A stretch of DNA of 64,000 nt from Hirudo medicinalis (Eukaryota; Annelida; Clitellata; Hirudinida; Hirudinidae). A model generated the notes under the pieces. It saw only the letters and a list, made by a program, of their open reading frames with translations, was not told the DNA's origin and did not search any database. Position numbers and translations under genes: made by a program. The stretch is taken from the NCBI GenBank assembly GCA_011800805.1, contig MPNW01000189.1:1-64000 (forward strand), given 5' to 3'. Positions 11,361 through 23,906 of the stretch are shown here, piece after piece; the first letter of the stretch is position 1, and every line of letters starts with the position of its first letter.

Positions 11361-14069
11361 ACAAGAACTTAGAAGGATCAAAAGTCACAAGCGACTGGTC
11401 TCCAGATGACCTTTTCAAAAATCTGGAAGAAATAAAAAAGGTGAATGAATTGTTTTATTTCAAAATAAATTCAATTCTGTTTTTATTTTAATTGACATTT
11501 TATTTGAAAAAAATTTAAGTTCAAATATAACGAAATAATAGCTCCACTGAAAGAAACTATTAGAAGCTTAAAGTGAAATTTGTCATTTTTTTAAATTCAC
11601 GAAATTTAGGAACATTTAAATTATTCTTTTGAAAATAATACTTTTCAGCTCAAAATATTTAAATTATATATCATTTATTTTGTTCGAAACAATATACGGA
11701 CGAGGTAGATTAGGTAATGTAGTAATCATCATCATCGTCGTCGTCGTCGTCTTCGTCATCATTATCACTATCACCATCATCGTCATCATCTTCTTCTTCC
11801 TCAGCACGGATGGTATTGGGGACCCATTGGTTTCGAAGAGGCAGAGTCCCTCCTCTCAACAAAGAAAGATGGCAGCTTCTTGGTGAGGGACAGTTCTGAC
11901 GACAGGTACATACTCAGTCTCAGTTTCAGGTCACAGGGAGGCACACACCACACCAGGATTGGCCAACACAAAGGTGAGCAATCAGTGGAGTGGTTGATTG
12001 GATGGATTAGTGAATGAGAGGATGCATGGACGGATAGGAGGGCGAGTGGATGGATAGATGGGCGAGTGGATGGATGATTAGATGAATAGATGTGATAAGC
12101 TAGCATTTATTTCTTGGATGGTTGAACAAAACTTTGCAAAATTAATAAATTGATGGATGGATTGATGGAGAAATGGATGATAGTTGAAGATGTGAATGAT
12201 TCAACTCGATAGAACAAACTGTCTGCTTGTAATCCAAACGATGAGTCACATGGACACTTGAATGTGCACATACGAGCACTTTTTTAAAACTCTCATTTGA
12301 ATGCTAATCTTCTATTAGTGTTCAAATTGAATAAATTTTAATCTTATTATAATAAATTATAATTAATTACATGTATTACCAGGTCGTGGGGGACTTTAAA
12401 GTAATGGCAACAAAAAGTTGTTAAACACAGTTGATTATCTGTGAGTTACAGATATGCTAAAATACGTCCTTCTTAAGAAGTTAATTAATTTTCGACTTCA
12501 TTCAACGCTTGCCTTATTAAGCTGCTTTGGAGCTATTGAGTCTTATTTACGAACCTTGACACTGAAACGACCTTTGACCTGAGGACAAAAATATCAACAT
12601 GGCGGAGATCAAAGTTCAACCTCGTGCAGAAGTGATCATACGAAGGCCAGATGAGTTTTATTTTAAGAACGGTACCACGTTCGTGAAACAATATTTTTTC
12701 AAAAACAAAAATTTGGCCAAAATTTGGACCGCAAACTCCAAAACCTTCCTCTGTTTGAGAGTTTTCAAGTGTAAAGGATAACTTTGATGATACACTTGAA
12801 GTCATTAGTTTGATAATGAGACGCGATAAGAAGTGATTAGGACGTGAACTAAAATGAATTTACAATTTCTTGGTTTAAAAGAAAAACAAGTTACAAGTAA
12901 ATATTGGTGACGTCCTGACAAAATGTTGAATTATTTTTCAAAAAAAAGTAACAAGAATAAAATAAAAATTTATAATAATAACAAAATAAAATCTTTTAAA
13001 AATAGAATAATTATTGCTCCGACCACCTAGCGATTAAATATAAAACATTTTTATCCCATAAGGCCAACATGTTTATTAAAACACATTTAATCATTAATCA
13101 GTATATAAAATATAATAATCAGTAAAAAAAATTGGTCGAGGATGAAATATTTGTAATAAAATAAAATTAACATTTATTTAAAAAAAAATCTCTTGACCAA
13201 AGGAAGATCACATTCTGCATCATTCTTCATTTTGAGTTTCCTCCAAGGATTGGAAGTCAAAAAGACTAACAGACAGAGATCTTTTTTCTTCCTAAACAGA
13301 TGCTTGCATGCAAGCATGCATTCATTCATTCACTTTTATAAGCATTTTTTCATTCACTTTCAAGTATCATCGATCAACGGCTTGTTTTCCACATTTCCCT
13401 CTTATTTATGAAGGACCTGACGTGCTTGGTGACATGGAAAGTCCGTGGATGTCATACACTCCACTATCGGTTCTTCTGCTGTCGTATTCCTTTTCCGTCG
13501 TGTGCTAATTACATTTGATCACGCAGGCTATCTTGGGGTTAACAGAGGATTGTAAGCAGAGGAATAATCATAATCGAGATTAAAAATACATATATTCGTA
13601 AAAGGTTCTTTGCGGAAACGTTGAGCTGGATAGGCTTATTTTAATATTTATTATTATTATTATTTTATTATTCCGTTTTCGTTAATTACAACTTCTTGCT
13701 AAATGCGGGAAATGAGGATTTAAAGTAATTTATAACAACAACTTGCACATTTGCATCATCATGATCGAGATTATTTTACATTTCATTCGCCAGTGCATTT
13801 GAGCGCCTAGCGAATGAAAAATAAACCTGGCCTCTTTTTTAAAAGTAGTAATTTTGTTTCATTCGTCAGGGAAGTTCAGCTTCTTCAGCCATTCCAGTTC
13901 CCACGAGGCCAGCAGCGTGGACGAGTTCATAGCCAACGCAATGAAACTGTCAAGCGAAGGGAAGAGCCTTTATTATCTCAGATCCAAGTCATCGAATAGT
14001 CTCCCAATTCCAGTCCAGCTACTTTATCCAGTCATTCGGCCGATATCCCCTGGAAAAGTCCATCACTGA
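11361..14069 (+). CDS. SOCS6/7: SOCS6/7-type SH2 protein, 3' part, SOCS box not readable
   Basis: Three exons join in phase: 11361-11440, 11805-11973 and 13870-14069. They encode ...LFKNLEEIKK, then GWYWGPIGFEEAESLL and an SH2 core with the phosphotyrosine-binding motif DGSFLVRDSSDDRYILSLSF, then the rest of the SH2 domain (SVDEFIANAMKL...LYYLRSK) and PIPVQLLYPV, closest in wording to SOCS7. SOCS proteins recruit Elongin B/C-Cullin5 ubiquitin ligase to phosphotyrosine targets through a C-terminal SOCS box. Here the frame ends 11 codons after PVQLLYPV, where the box should begin, and no intact box is readable in any frame or a plausible next exon. The first exon found begins inside the protein; the long N-terminal region upstream was not located. 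Confidence 0.82.
11728..11793. repeat. ATC/GTC triplet run before a SOCS acceptor
   Basis: CATCATCGTCGTCGTC-type repeat leading directly into the pyrimidine tract of the SOCS SH2 exon acceptor at 11803-11804, so repeat length sets the intron's 3' end. Confidence 0.8.
11985..12185. repeat. Degenerate GGAT tetranucleotide repeat
   Basis: Imperfect GATG/GGATGGATTGATG units in the SOCS intron (11974-13869), beginning shortly after the SH2 exon donor. Confidence 0.75.
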
Positions 14070-16003
14070 TCTGAAGATTTTGAGTCATTCTAATCGTCCG
14101 ATCTGGGTCAGTTCGTCTTGAATTGTGACGCTTGAAGTTGACGGAAGAAATAGTTTCTCAGCGAAACCAAATGGGAATTCGTTGGCCAGGCTGGATGTGA
14201 ATATTTTGTAGCTTGAGGCATGGCGTGTGTACACAAGTTATCACGTACAATCATCTCAGCACGTTTAGTTTTTTGGTTTTTTTTTTCAAAACGTTTTGTT
14301 GCTTTTTATGGTTGGATTTTTTTCAAACAATTTGTAAATTGCATTCATTCAAATTGCTTGTGTAAATTATTACAAATGCATTTCAAACTGCATGAATTTC
14401 ATTTTAAATCCTTTGCTTTCCACATCTTCGTAGATTCACATCTTCAAAGCGTTGCAAGTCTGCATCGAATGAATTATTTCTTAAAGCCAGTTAAAACTTG
14501 TTTCATTCACCGGTGAAATCGGAGCATAATTCGTACCTGTCTACAATTTAAAAAAAAATTTTTTATTCTCTGCGAAATATTTGAATTTTTTATAACCTAC
14601 TTGGTATGCAAGCCGCGCTTTGATGGCTAACACGATATGACACAATATTGTGAAATGTTCTCTAGCCACGCATTTGATGATTTGCATTTTTTTTGCAACT
14701 TTAATGCCAAATGATTGGCCGTATTTGGATTACATTTATTTTATTGGACTGTTCTTTTCCTCTTGTGAAAGACTACCTACTTAAAGAGTCACATTTACAC
14801 TTGGAAACGTCATGATTTGGAGCAGTTTATGCGAGGAAGTTCGAACTTTACGGGTGTAATCGCTTACTCCAGATGGAATTACTACCATGAAACACCATTA
14901 GTAGCCTTAACGGTGTTAGGGGCACACCATCCTACAACCAAGATCTTACAATACCACAGCAAGCCATGCATCTAATGTGACGTCATTTCTCCGTTAATGT
15001 AACGACCAATGTCATCCGATAAATGCTATTTTATCAACAGTTGCTAGGGTCATAGAGTGTTTGTCGGTCATTTGTGTTTAAGTTGTGCCTTCAACACATC
15101 CAACTGCGTCAAACAGCTAAAAATACGTCATTCATACTTTTTATTCCACTTAACTTCGTTACTCAATGTTGTTGTTGTTGTTTTTGTTGTTGTTTGTTGA
15201 TGCTGTTGTTGTTGTTGCATGTCACAGAGTATTTTGTGCTCAGACGTCGTCTCAAGTCTTCGCTTCGAAAGGTATATTGATGACATTAACGGTTGAGATG
15301 ATGATGATGATGATGATTTTTATGATGATGATGATTTTTATGATGATGATGATGATGAAGATGATGGCTAAGATAAACTGGAGAAAAAGATGCGACGAAA
15401 TTCTTTATTGGATCGAATTTTTCAATTGTTAGAGAGGGAATTGTAAATCTTTCTTAACAGTTAGACTAGGATGAATGTTTTAGACCTGCTATGTCACCGT
15501 TTAGTGCGACTTGTCGGCAAATAAAAATGAAAAAATTCAAAGCCTTCAAAGCTGCAAATGACTCAAAAAATATCGACCAATAAAAATACAAATAAGATCA
15601 TTAAAATTCACGAGCAATGTACAGAATTGAATATTAATATACTGAATTAATCCAATTGAATCAACAATCAATAAAAAATAATTTAAGTATCCAATAAGTA
15701 CAATTACAAAACTAATTAACATAACATGCAAAGCTGCAAATGAATGAAAATCATCGAAACTAGCCATTTCTTGACGGGCACAACACGTGAACACTTTTTT
15801 AAACGAACGAACGCCTGAACACAAACATTTAGATGCTTAAAAACTCAATCACTATTTTCCAGCATTCGACCATCTCCTTGTCAAATGATTTTAAAAAATC
15901 TGAGGCACAAAAACTGGTTGCAAAGGGCATGGTTTTGTTTGTTTTTTCGGAGATAGAAGAATTGAAGATCATTTGATTCAGAACTTTTCCAATTTTTCCA
16001 GAG
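14070..16003. other. Intergenic with GTT and GAT microsatellites
   Basis: This stretch separates the SOCS stop codon (plus) from the fucosyltransferase stop codon (minus); the genes converge and both 3' UTRs should lie here. GTT repeats lie at about 15166-15219. No exon was supported. Confidence 0.5.
15297..15365. repeat. GAT microsatellite
   Basis: GATGATGATTTTTATGAT-type repeat that reads as poly-Met in one frame. Confidence 0.9.
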
Positions 16004-19000
16004 TCAAGGAATCAAACCGTCAGCTCGGTCATCTCTTTGACTTCTAGGGAAGGACCATTTTCCAATCCTGCAGGTTCCGTGGTGTTTCCACCACGCTTCC
16101 ACGTCTCCGTACCACATGCGAGGTTTGTCATCGTCTTGGAGCAGTGCACAGAGCCTGCACCAGAACTTGGTGTCGATGAATCTACCGCTTTCCCTCCAGG
16201 CGTGGTAGCTGTCGTAAAGTGTGTCGTTGTCGTCGACGAATTTCAGGTAGTTGGCCAGTTGTTCGATGGTTTCGAAGTCGTCGACGTGAATAAAGGAATA
16301 CGGGGGAGCTGATCTCTCGTAATCACCTCGTCTCGCGCCCATGACTATTGGAACGATGTTGTTTCTGTTGGAGAAAATCGATTGTTTTGTTGTGTTGTTG
16401 TTGTTGTTGTTGTTGTGTGCATGTCATGAATTTACCTGAATTTACGGGTAATTAATTAATAAATCTGCACACAATCAATTTAATTTAGAATCGTACTCTT
16501 ACTATGATTGCGATCTTTAATATGTTCACGATCTTTATTATGATCACGATCTTTATTAGATGGCTGGAGAAGTGACGGGCAAATTCCAGCTCACAGGCAA
16601 CGACTTTTGACAGTTCTACATAGATTTCCAGGGTCTTGAGGGTTAGTGCTAGTGTTAGGGGTAGGGGTAAGGGAAAGGTTAGGGTTGGAGTTTGGTACCA
16701 AAAGTCACTACCATTGAGTAGTACCATTGGCTTTTGCCAGGAACTAGGCCGGCACTCTCCGTATTATACTCAATACTTCAATCCTGTTGCAATACTTCAT
16801 TTGTTGTTCGAAACATTCTGAAGTGGTGACCTTCGCTACCACTCAAAATGAAAAATGAAATTCAAAGTTCCCTACACCTACCATCTCATCATTAGCACAC
16901 CTGCGCTTTCAATCAATAAGAAAATGGAAGTCCACCTTAAGAGCTCCTATCCTTTTCACTAGATAAATTGGTTCACTTTTGTTTTTGTTTTATAACTCAT
17001 TTGTCATCAGCGTTGTCGTTGGTGTTTATTGTTTTGAATTTTCCATCGGTTATTTATGCGCGCAAAGAATTATTTGGTGATTGATGACTGATAAGCGTGC
17101 TCTTTAGAATTAAATTTAGCATAAGAAACAAGTTGTTTAATTATGGATTATATTAAATGCTTATTAAGACAAAAGATCGTAAGTCACATTAAGAACTTGT
17201 GCTCATTTTCAGCATTTTCCATAAACGCATCAAGACGATCTTACGTTTTAAAAAGTAACTTAAAAGTAAAAAAAAACTTGAAAAACGATGATCTCTAATT
17301 AAAATAAATTATTCAACATCAAATATTACCGGACATTTATTATCCTAAAAGTAAAACATTTACTGGAAAAAGTAAATAAAAAAATAGCATTACTGACCCC
17401 AAAGCATTCTCAAAGAGTTTTTCGGTGATGTACGAATCGCAGTTTGAATTCTCAAAGGCCAGATAGAACTTGTAGTCGGAAGAAAGCATATCGTAGCACT
17501 TTTCCTTGAAGTCCTTGTTGCATTCCAGGTTGCCACACTTTCCAAAGACATCGACTTGGACGTGTTTTGCCAGCTCCTTGACGAACTCCATCCTGTTGTT
17601 AGTTGTGAAGCAGTTGGAAGCAAACCATGCCACCAGTTTCGTCTTTCCAGTCGCGAAGCTCTTCCTTCCTCCACGCTCGGTTGGTCCTGGAAGTGGTGGA
17701 TGAACTGATTGAAAAACCTTTCCGAGTAATTACTAACTAATAATTGATGATAGATTTGTTATTGGGGATTATAGATATTTAACATCACAATGTGCATAGG
17801 CTTATAATCCTCTTTATATTTCAATTTTCTCGATGAGTTTTAAAAAACATTGGCTTCAAAAACATTCAAAAATAAATTCAATAAATAACTAGGTAGGTAA
17901 CTTAAGACTCAAAAATAGAGATACCGACCCATGACACCACCGGCAATGTTACCAGGGAGATATTTGGCGTAGGGGGTGACAATGGTCGAATCTCTTCTGA
18001 AGGTTGCGGTCCAATTGATCTGCATGTCAAGGTCGTTGATGATGAAGGTATTCACAGGGGATTCTAAAAGCCAGAGAACCCAGATTTGACCGGAGGGTTT
18101 TGTGGCCGAAGCCACAGGGATGTTTTGGAAGACTCTGGCATGGGCTACGTCCTTGAAAGTTGGATCGTCGGTCAAGTGGCAAGCAGATACCGGGCATCCC
18201 TCGTGCGACAAAGTGACCCTGTTGATGAGATCATGTGAAGGCAATCCCTCAGGCAGGTAAATGATCTTGAGAAGGTTCTTCCAGTCTGGCATGCTCGGGA
18301 CTTTTTTTCTAGCAGAAGAATTTCCCTGGTCGAAAATGATCCTGATGTTGTTGATGATGTTGGAAGAAGGTTGCGAGCGTTGGATAACTTTCAGTTCGTT
18401 TTTTAAATATCTGTCCAGTCTTTCCTTCTTCTCAACGTAACCAGATTGTTTAGTGAACTTCATCATTTTTAAGTTGCTAAGCTTCTTGACGTAGGACTGA
18501 GGCACGTAAGCAAGTTGATCCACAATGCCGTCGTCATAGACGTTGCTGCCGTCGGCAGCTACTTCTTTATGAAACCATACTTTTCTATTCACATTCTTTG
18601 AATCCTTCTCCACAATTAGGACCTTCTCGCGAAGTTTTTCATTGTCCTGAAATTGTGAGTACTCAATGAGGTATCTCTCCATTTTCTTCTTTTTTCTCTG
18701 CCTTGTTCTATTCGCGACTTTTCTTTTGGAAGCCCGCAGAAACAGCGCCTTCTTGTTAGAGTCATTGAATGTTAACACGTTGAAGGAGAACTTTTGAGGG
18801 AGTCCCTGAAAGTGCGGGTCGAAGCGGGGTGGAACGGCTAATCTGTAGCTGTCGAAGTCTTTGCCCTCGCCTCTCACTAATGGCGCGACTTTCAAGATTG
18901 GCTCTGACACCTGGACATCGCGGACGACGGCTGAGTTTCTGTTCACTCCTACGAACATCAACAGACTGAAGAACAAACTTCCAAGCACTAGTATGATGGC

Positions 19001-19027
19001 CGCTTGTCTTGCTTTGGCAACTTTCAT
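16004..19027 (-). CDS. Golgi alpha-1,3-fucosyltransferase (GT10 family)
   Basis: Three minus-strand exons, 19027-17929, 17686-17398 and 16364-16004, join in phase into 582 residues. The N-terminus is a short cytoplasmic tail and a signal anchor (about residues 8-28, AAIILVLGSLFFSLLMFVGV), typical of a type II Golgi enzyme. The catalytic part shows WLLESPVN, INWTATFRRDSTIVTPY, the donor-site region NSNCDSYITEKLFENALG and, in the last exon, NNIVPIVMGARRGDYE followed by PYSFIHVDDFETIEQLANYL. These are hallmark GT10 segments. GT10 enzymes transfer fucose from GDP-fucose in alpha-1,3 linkage to GlcNAc on glycans. The stem of nearly 290 residues is unusually long and rich in Lys and Arg. An acceptor-like CTCCAG lies just upstream of the ATG, so a 5' non-coding exon is possible. 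Which acceptor glycan is used cannot be told from sequence. Confidence 0.93.
16564..16760. mobile_element. Small inverted-repeat element, copy 2, inside a fucosyltransferase intron
   Basis: The left arm (GTGACGGGC... at 16572-16604) and the adjoining CAGTTCTACATAGATTTCC segment match the reverse complement of the element at 586-752. The interior is GGGTTAGTG/TTAGGGGTAGGG, resembling telomere-type repeats. The right arm is much more diverged. It lies in the intron between exons 2 and 3 of the fucosyltransferase gene. Confidence 0.65.
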
Positions 19028-19805
19028 GGCATAATCATCGGTGCACTGGAGAAGAAGAATAATAATACTAAGAGTAAATCCTTGTTTTGTTTGTAAGAAG
19101 ACCTTTTTCTGTATATTTGTATTTATTAATTAAATCAAAGGATTTCAAACCTCTATGTATGGAATTAAGCCATTCTTGTAAGTGTTTTATTAAATAATAA
19201 TGTAAATGTTACAGACTTTATTGCTTAGCAATCACAACTGTCTATTACAATCTAATAATTTTAAAAGTTTGGTGATCTCTTTCATCGGTGCAAAAGAATG
19301 ACAATAAAAAGTTGAAATGCATTAAGTTAGTTTTTTTTTTAAACATAATCTTGAATGTGAATCTCGCATCAGATTTTCAACGTAATGGAATCTTCGAAAC
19401 GAGATGAAAATGAAAGGAATTTGAAAAACTTCTTGTATGAATTCATCTCGTCATGTTCAATAAACAACTTCTCACGGAAAATTTCTACATTACTACTAAT
19501 TAACAAATTAACAATTAATATTGTTGCCATAAAATAATTGAAATATAACTAATATGATTTATTATTATATTATAATTGTGTTTTACTAAAATTACATCAA
19601 ATAATTACGGTAAACGTTTACAAAAGGCCGAAAAAATGGGGCGTGTAAACATTTAGGATTACATGCGGCTGGTGGCCGGTGGAGTGCTCATAAATTATTT
19701 AACCACAAGAGTGGAGTCAAATGGCTCCATGGAAACAACTTTTCCATGGAAAATGAATGACGAAGATGGAAGAGCGTCGATAACGAAGATGCAAATCATT
19801 CTGTT

Positions 19806-19904
19806 TCATCACCATCATCATCATCGTCATCGTCGTCGTCGTCATCATCATCATCGTCGTCGTCGTCGTCGTCATCATCATCATCATCGTCGTTGTCGTC
19901 GTCG

Positions 19905-19951
<47 letters not shown>

Positions 19952-19985
19952 GTCATCGTCGTCATCATCATCATCATCATCATCA
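19806..19985. repeat. 180-bp CAT/CGT compound microsatellite
   Basis: Uninterrupted triplet array of ATC and GTC units (CATCATCGTCGTC type). It reads as His/Arg, poly-Ser or, on the minus strand, poly-Asp; none of these is a real protein. Confidence 0.95.
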
Positions 19986-20984
19986 TATCCAGAAAGCTTT
20001 TGTCTCGTTTTTAAAAACCATTCCTCGAACTCAGTTATGTTTTTCCTGATATCCACAATTTGGCAACTTGTTGTTTCTCCTTCCAGTCTTATTCGTCATT
20101 TAGTGGATGACTTACGGATGAATTCGAACATGGATTTTTTTTTTTTTTGATTATCACAGAGTAAACACAAATTGTAGTCGTAGTTCCATTTATACTATTT
20201 AGACCAGTGTTTATTTATTGTTAAAAATTTTTATAACGCCTCATGCAAGCACCAGAGACGCCCTTTGTTAACCATTTATGTGGGGCTCACTTCAAGGGCG
20301 CATGTGGCTGTGCAAGATGGGTTGTGAATGCAACGCATTACTTTAGACTTTTGCCACTACAAACAGGAACTAAATTTGAATGTAACAGATAATTCTCTTT
20401 TCGGAGTTGAATTCCGTATTTCCTCGTCGTCGTCGTCGTCGTCCTCATGAAGTGGTGGGAATTCTGAGTGATTCTTGTGTTCTCACAAGCACCAATTCCA
20501 TACTCAAAACAAAAATTCATCACTGAAGACATCGCCGATCGGATTGGAAAAATTGCCATATCACTATGTTTTTGCATTTATTTTTATTCTTCTTCCATTA
20601 GATCTTCTTTCTGTTTTCATTATAAAAATCCTAAGAAAAAAATCTCTTCAGAACTTTATTTATCCCAACCCGAGCTGTCTGCACGGGATCTTTTCCCTCG
20701 TGAATCTTGAGCAGACAGACCAGGAAAATTCGTCTAAAAGTTTGATCCTTATTAAACATTGTTTACCAGTCATCAGTCTTATCGAATAAGAAGGCAGTCC
20801 TTGCATTTGCTGGATAAACAAGAGGATTGAGAATGTCTAACACATGTATAAAGAAGAAATGCAGGAGATGCATTTAGTGAATGATGTTTCAAATAATTAA
20901 TTCAATCCTGAAGAACAAAACGTTTAAGAATAATTTTAAAGTAATGGACGTGTTGGATTGTAAAGCATAATAATAAGAGCATAT

Positions 20985-20986
<2 letters not shown>

Positions 20987-21033
<47 letters not shown>

Positions 21034-21055
21034 CAATAACAACAACAACAACAAC

Positions 21056-21102
<47 letters not shown>

Positions 21103-21123
21103 CAATAATAACAACAACAAAAA
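20987..21123. repeat. AAT/AAC microsatellite
   Basis: About 137 bases of (AAT)n with an internal (AAC)n block. Confidence 0.95.
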
Positions 21124-21697
21124 CAAAGGCTATTATTGCTAGTCATCTAATAATTAATCATAAATCCGACTGTAGAGCGACCAGTTGTTTCGAAGTGGCG
21201 AGAACAGTTGGCAGCATATTTCATTTATTCTCGTCAGCGGACCTGCCTCCCCCATGCGGAAGAAAAATGGAAAATTATCGAACCTATTTAAAATTTCATA
21301 TGCTCGAAAATGCGGTTGGGGAGTTCTCTCCGCGATGCACCGTGGCTCTCAACAGCAGCCTACCTCTGGCTCCCCCTGCAAATTCACCTCTATGTTTTGC
21401 TGTCTCCGTTCGACCATTTCTGCCTCTGCTTTTGTCTCTACGAACATTCACAAAGGCATTCCCATGTGTCCCTTTATATCTAGAGACGCTTAGCCATTTC
21501 CGTGCCTTTATTGGTTCCAACTATCATCTCATCCATACATCAATTGCGTCCATTACCTGTTAAAAAGATCATCCTCATGGAAGCACCAGGGATCTTACCT
21601 GCATTGTACTCCATCATTTTCAACCTGTCATCGCAACACCACATGCGACACGTATTATTTTCTGAGACCGAACATCGTATTTTATTTTATTTTAATG

Positions 21698-21888
21698 ACA
21701 ACAACAACAATAATAATAACAACAACAACAGCAGCAGCAACAACAACGACAACAGCGATAACAACAATATTCATAATAAAAACAATAATAATAATAATAT
21801 TAATAATAATAATAATAATAACAATAACAATGATGATGATATTAATAATAATAGTAATAACAACAATAATAATCATAATAATAATGGT
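21698..21888. repeat. Compound AAC/AAT/GAT repeat
   Basis: AAC, AGC and AAT triplets changing along the array. The poly-Asn frames across it are artefacts. Confidence 0.9.
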
Positions 21889-21999
21889 AAATATAAACCG
21901 CAAAGGTCAGGGGAGCAGTCCAAGTGAACTTTCTGAACCATTTGCCGGCACAGGAAGTTACGGAGCCGGAAAAAAGCGGAAACGGGTGCAAGCAATTAC

Positions 22000-22185
22000 C
22001 TGTTGAAAAGGACGAAATGCACCGCTCGTTCTAGAACGTAGTTAGGGATGATTCGTTTGTAAAATGGAATCTCATCGGAATTATTGGTGAGCACGTCCCT
22101 CTTGTTTGCAATGAAAACTAATTCAACAGTCGCAGAAACAAATGAACAATTCCCTAAACACCGGTGCAAAACATCATCCCCGTTT
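22000..22185 (-). other. Candidate orphan exon (unidentified)
   Basis: On the minus strand a 186-base open segment lies between an acceptor (CTCTTCAG) and a donor (CAG/GTAATT) with matching phase 2 on both sides. It encodes a non-repetitive peptide containing ANKRDVLTNNSDEIPFYKRI. I do not recognise it, and it does not splice in frame onto the fucosyltransferase start. It could be part of an unrecognised gene or chance. Confidence 0.3.
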
Positions 22186-23351
22186 CTGAAGAGAACCGAC
22201 AGGAGAATGGAGCACCAGTGGAAAGTCGAATTCCAACTATGCAATTTGTAAAGTCTCTTAAAATTATGAAAAATTTTTTCTAAATGGAGATGGACTTATA
22301 AATGTTCAAAACATCATGCATAATAGACACGTTCAATGAATCCTTTCTGATGCAAGAGTTCTAGCTCATCTTTTCATCGAAAGAGCATTTTAAAAGTAAA
22401 ATTTATTATTTATTTGCAGTATTCTACGAATTATTAACCATCATCAACAAATATTTTCACTGACAAGTCTCAGCTTATTTAAAACTATTCAAAAGTAGTT
22501 ATTTTAGACTAACATTTAAGACAAAAAAAAATAAACGGATGAGCACTAAAATTAATCTTCACTAACCGAGGATCAATTTGTGGAAAAGAGTCTAATGAAA
22601 TCCAGGGCTGACTTTGAGATCAACATTAAACATAATAACACGAGGCTGGGCTGTAAAATATAGGCTCTCATGATATTTATCCACACTAGTTATCAACTAC
22701 GTAGCGTACAAAACAGCAGAAGTTTTAAAAAGTTCTCCTCAGACAGTGATCATCGTTGCCTCTGTAACTTTTCACACAATTTCAGTGGAAGCGTTTCAGC
22801 TGTCCGGTGGTGTGTTCAACCTGCAAACGAATCTAGTGCAATATTTCTTTCGCACGAAATTAATACAGGTGCGGTGCGGTGGGTGGAGCCTAAACATTTG
22901 CCTTGATCGTTTCTGAGACCGAGTTCGGCACACACACACACAATCAAACCTTGTTCGACTACCACCACAAGTTATTCCATGTGAGATTCGATGAAATCTC
23001 ATTTTATTTGCGTACTTATATGCAAAAAAATATTTGAAATCCCAAAAATAAATGGAGACAATTGAACAAAAAATAGAAAACAAAGAATCACAGAACATGT
23101 CAGAGTGACCTTAAGCTCCGTGGTGAACGTTTTGTTGAGTTTGCCGGTTTGGACATTTGCTAAATCTATTTAAAATATGTTAAACATTGATTGAAGAGCA
23201 GGTGAGAGTTTGGAAAAATAATAAATTTCGCCCGGAAAATATGCGTTTTCGAAATTGTTATATCGCTCATGCATGTCTTGTCCTGCTGATGAAGGGATAG
23301 TACGCGCCCTCCAAACTTAACCGAACAACTGGTTGTAGGAATTTGTCTGAA

Positions 23352-23871
23352 ATGGAATCACAAAAAGAATATGAGGGACTAGTGGATTTGAGCAAAATTC
23401 CCGTTAGTTTATCTTTCAGTTGGAATTCTTTTAAATGTTGATGATACCGTTAATATTATAGATAAAAACGGAAATTAGTGAATTATGAAATTTTTCACAG
23501 GCTTCCGTTAAGTTGGTTTATGTAGAAGGACTGACCAGAAGCAAAAATGACATTGTGCATCATCACATTCAACCACTTTTTGAGGCTAAGACTTTTGAAG
23601 AGGTGTTTATCTGCATTTTTAATGGAATCCCTTAGAATTAATTTATCACTTAATCAAAATTGCATGTTATTCTATTGAACTAATCTCTTCCAGTTGCATC
23701 GTGCACTCAATGTCACAAGGCAAAAGTATGAGCAACTCGGCCTATTTAGATCAATGAAAATATCTGTTGAAGTTAGCAAAAGTTAGTAAAGTCAGCATAT
23801 GTAAATTCTATGAATAGGAGACTACTTCATGCTCTTTCTACTATTTCATGTTAATGTTTCCATACCTGAAG

Positions 23872-23906
<35 letters not shown>

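Larger units (their letters stand above)
19028..23351. other. Gene-poor intergenic region with many microsatellites
   Basis: Fucosyltransferase (minus) and SAMM50 (plus) diverge from this 4.3-kb stretch, so both promoters should lie here. It holds triplet repeats at 19806-19985, 20426-20444, 20987-21123 and 21698-21888, and one weak candidate minus-strand exon (22000-22185). No convincing complete gene was found. Confidence 0.5.

Noticed and set aside
12599..12781. 60-codon frame starting MAEIKVQP on the plus strand in the SOCS intron
   Set aside because: Good context at the ATG but short, unfamiliar and without splice support; treated as chance.
19663..20056. His/Arg-rich and poly-Asp frames
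   Set aside because: Triplet-repeat artefact over the 19806-19985 array.
20902..21126. Poly-Leu frame on the minus strand
   Set aside because: Reads straight through the AAT/AAC microsatellite.
21185..21563. GC-richer segment with frames on both strands
   Set aside because: Frames overlap each other, contain no recognised motif and lack paired splice sites in phase.
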